This document shows, piece after piece, positions 62,034 to 64,000 of a stretch of DNA of 64,000 nt. The position numbers and the translations under genes are program-made. Positions within the stretch are counted from its first letter, which is position 1; every line of letters begins with the position of its first letter. A model generated the notes under the pieces. It searched no databases. It saw nothing but the letters and a program-made list of their open reading frames with translations, and had not been told where the DNA came from. The stretch is from Spirometra erinaceieuropaei (Eukaryota; Platyhelminthes; Cestoda; Diphyllobothriidea; Diphyllobothriidae): positions 506,555 through 570,554 of the forward strand of contig CACRXP010000387.1 of NCBI GenBank assembly GCA_902702965.1, read 5' to 3'.

Positions 62034-63183
62034 GGGGGGAACCTAACAAATATCAGGGCTGATTGCTGACGTAGTCCTTCAACAAATAGAGCACTTGGTG
62101 TTCACCAAGTATCAACCAAAGTCCTAGGCTCGTTACGTCGATGACGCTTTCGCCATTGTCGAGTCATCTGCCGTGAAACACCTTAAAGAATTATTGAAGT
62201 CGGTTGACCCGAATATCCAATTCACAATTAAAGCTGAAACTGACGACCAAAGCCCCTTTCTGGATGTCATCCTGCACCGATGTGCAACTGGGTAACTGAA
62301 AACTACCGTTTACAGCAAAGCCACTAACACAAGAAAAATACTACACCACAACAGTAATCATCTCCTCTCTCACAAGAATAGCAACCCGAAGTCTGGAGGG
62401 CTATTCCTTACATTAGAGGAGTCTCCAAAGCAGTTTCATGACTGTTACAACCCGCCAGAGTAGGCCTTCGTTTATTATCCTGAGCTTTCAGACTCCTGTA
62501 CGAGTCTGAAAGCTCAGGAGTCTGAAAGAGTAGGCCTTGTTCATTGACCCCAGACAACACTTCGTCGTCGTTTGATGCAATCCAAAGACATACTGCCACC
62601 AACCGAAACTTCAGCAGTTGTCCATCAAATACGCCGTAACGATGGAGACTGCAACTATGTTGGGGAGACCCGACGGAAATAGCAGACCTGCCTACACGAG
62701 CAAAAACTAGCTACTCTGAGAATAGCCTAGAACTCAGGGCTTGCGACTCACATCGGAGCCAGGGCACCTCAAAGACGGAACGCCTCGCATTTGAGGCCTG
62801 GTACTCGGATACCAAGTCCATCAGTAGGGGTCTAGACTTTCCTGTGGCCTATAAAGTCCTACGCAACTACATACGCTATGACCAGAACAAGACGGTCACA
62901 CGGAACTTAAAAACATCGAACCATGTCCCGTCGACCAAGTCACCCAAAAGGGGAGTACAGGTGCAACCCAACCCCATTGAGTTGACGACACGCAACGCAG
63001 GTGGCAACCTACATTCACAGACAGGGGTCAGTAAGACGAGGCAGAGAAAGAAGAAAAAATTGATCGGCCCGAGGCCAACTAATGCGGCCGTTTGTTCAAA
63101 ATTTTGGTCTATTTTTTGCACAACACGCTTTAATAATGAAAAGCCGGCCAAGCCCTCCGAAACGTCAACCAATCAATTCCACT
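62034..63183 (+). pseudogene. PLE-3: Penelope-like RT palm and GIY-YIG endonuclease
   Basis: The frame gives ISGLIADVVLQQIEHL, then ARYVDDAFAIVESSAVKHL with both catalytic Asp kept (YVDD at 62134-62145), NIQFTIKAETDDQSPFLDV and LKTTVYSKATNT. The nuclease reads RRNDGDCNYVGETRRK (YVG at 62656-62664), then LATHIGARAP. The last part runs to about 63183. In-frame stops occur between and after these blocks, and the region 62420-62540 is disrupted by a hairpin-bearing insertion. It belongs to a different PLE lineage from PLE-1 and PLE-2, with GET after the YxG and QQIE before YVDD, and is closer to PLE-0. The N-terminal RT is missing and no terminal repeats were found. Confidence 0.82.
62457..62538. 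repeat. direct repeats around a 17-bp perfect hairpin
   Basis: AGAGTAGGCCTT occurs at 62457-62468 and 62527-62538. Between them, 62479-62495 and 62502-62518 form a perfect 17-bp stem (CCTGAGCTTTCAGACTC) with a 6-nt loop, followed by another GAGTCTGAAAG. The insertion lies inside PLE-3. Confidence 0.85.
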
Positions 63184-64000
63184 GATTCGATGTGCCCTTC
63201 ATATTTCTCAGATATCGAGACTGTTTGCGTAAGTTTGTTTTACCTCAGAGATGGATGAAATCAATGAATCTACAGGTTCAGATTGCATGTAGGTCCTAGT
63301 TATTTGTGGACTACTCGGTATCTAGTCTCATGCCTAAAGTCATTCACGAAAGTGCTATACAGCCGCGCCGTTGAAATATTCTGCCATAAGTTGCACGAGT
63401 TGGGAGAAAAATCCCGTATTCTTCTACAAGAGGAGAGAGGCAGATTGTGCAAATCGAACATCGATGACCGGTGCTGTGTCATCGGATGGTTTACTCAGTG
63501 ATTAAAAGTAACCCTGGAGTAGGTGATTTTATTGCCCCTCATCGAGACAACAGTGTCGTGTGGTCTAAATTTTTCTTAATGGGAAAGCCGTCATCCTTCA
63601 TCTGAGAAATGCCATGGTGCACACCCATGATCCCCACATTGCTCAGACATCAAATGCAAAATTTGATCTTCCTTCCATTTGTTCCTGGCCCAAAATTCTG
63701 CCGAAGGTGTGAGCGTTTCCTCAGGCAACTACTTTCACTAGTCTCAACCACGTTTTATCTCGCTAAGGCCTTTCGAAGCCGTTTCAGTAGGCTAGAATCA
63801 TCAGCCGTAGCAGAGGATAGAAAAGTCTGTTGAAACCACATTTATAACTTCCATATAATTATGCTGGTAAAGACACTTTGATAATCGACGCGGGTAGTGA
63901 TCCTAGGCTGATCTATCGCGGCATACTTCTGTGTTTAATTTATCCTTATTTCCTGATGTTTTATAACCCCGAGTCCAATTATGAAGGACTCGGCTGGAAA
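63184..64000. other. no recognisable feature
   Basis: Frames of 60-74 codons only, without domains. The window ends in unassigned sequence. Confidence 0.4.

Noticed and set aside
62876..63172. 98-codon minus-strand frame
   Set aside because: Antisense to the PLE-3 tail.
1..64000. CRISPR arrays, bacterial operons, rRNA genes
   Set aside because: No regularly spaced short repeats, no ribosome-binding-site and gene arrays, no rRNA-like sequence. The repeats present are eukaryotic mobile elements.

Overview
This is eukaryotic, non-coding, repeat-rich DNA. I find no convincing host gene: the longest open frame is about 220 codons, and every frame I can identify is a broken piece of a transposable element. 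The best guess for the source is a flatworm, most likely a diphyllobothriidean tapeworm of the Spirometra/Dibothriocephalus type. That guess is an inference from memory of similar elements: an RTE-type LINE with a C2H2 zinc-finger tail, a tRNA-derived SINE whose body I associate with cestodes, and several Penelope-like elements (PLEs) with GIY-YIG endonucleases. No database search was possible.

Layout. 0-12 kb: the end of a PLE cut by the window edge, a SINE, a palindromic DNA transposon (FB3), a dispersed-repeat fragment, a telomere-like tract, then a 5'-truncated PLE bounded by inverted terminal repeats, and a second SINE. 12-17.8 kb: no recognisable element. 17.8-24.5 kb: three copies of a 0.5-0.95 kb dispersed repeat (family R), then a minus-strand RTE-type LINE, then an LTR-like or promoter-like stretch with a TATA box and a GC-rich hairpin. 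24.5-31.4 kb: a (TG)n microsatellite, a weak duplication and another R copy. 31.4-38.96 kb is the most informative block. It holds two fragments of a CR1-like LINE that share a 100-bp identical segment, palindromic element FB1, palindromic element FB2 carrying a complete 790-bp Merlin (IS1595/IS1016-like) DNA transposon with an 8-bp target duplication, and the best-preserved PLE, also bounded by inverted repeats. 38.96-64 kb: one R copy, palindromic element FB4, a minus-strand R copy, a SINE, a tRNA-like relic and a fourth PLE with an odd hairpin insertion, separated by long stretches with nothing I can identify.

The elements do not form a pathway; the window is a record of successive insertions. 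The clearest time order is FB2 first, then Merlin inside it: removing the Merlin element and one target-site copy leaves 962 bp, almost exactly the 963 bp of FB3. The FB family (four copies, long inverted arms, TA flanks, CAG-type ends) and the R family (internally duplicated, no coding capacity) are the least familiar components and the best candidates for undescribed repeats. I saw no bacterial operon, CRISPR array, rRNA or intact virus-like gene.
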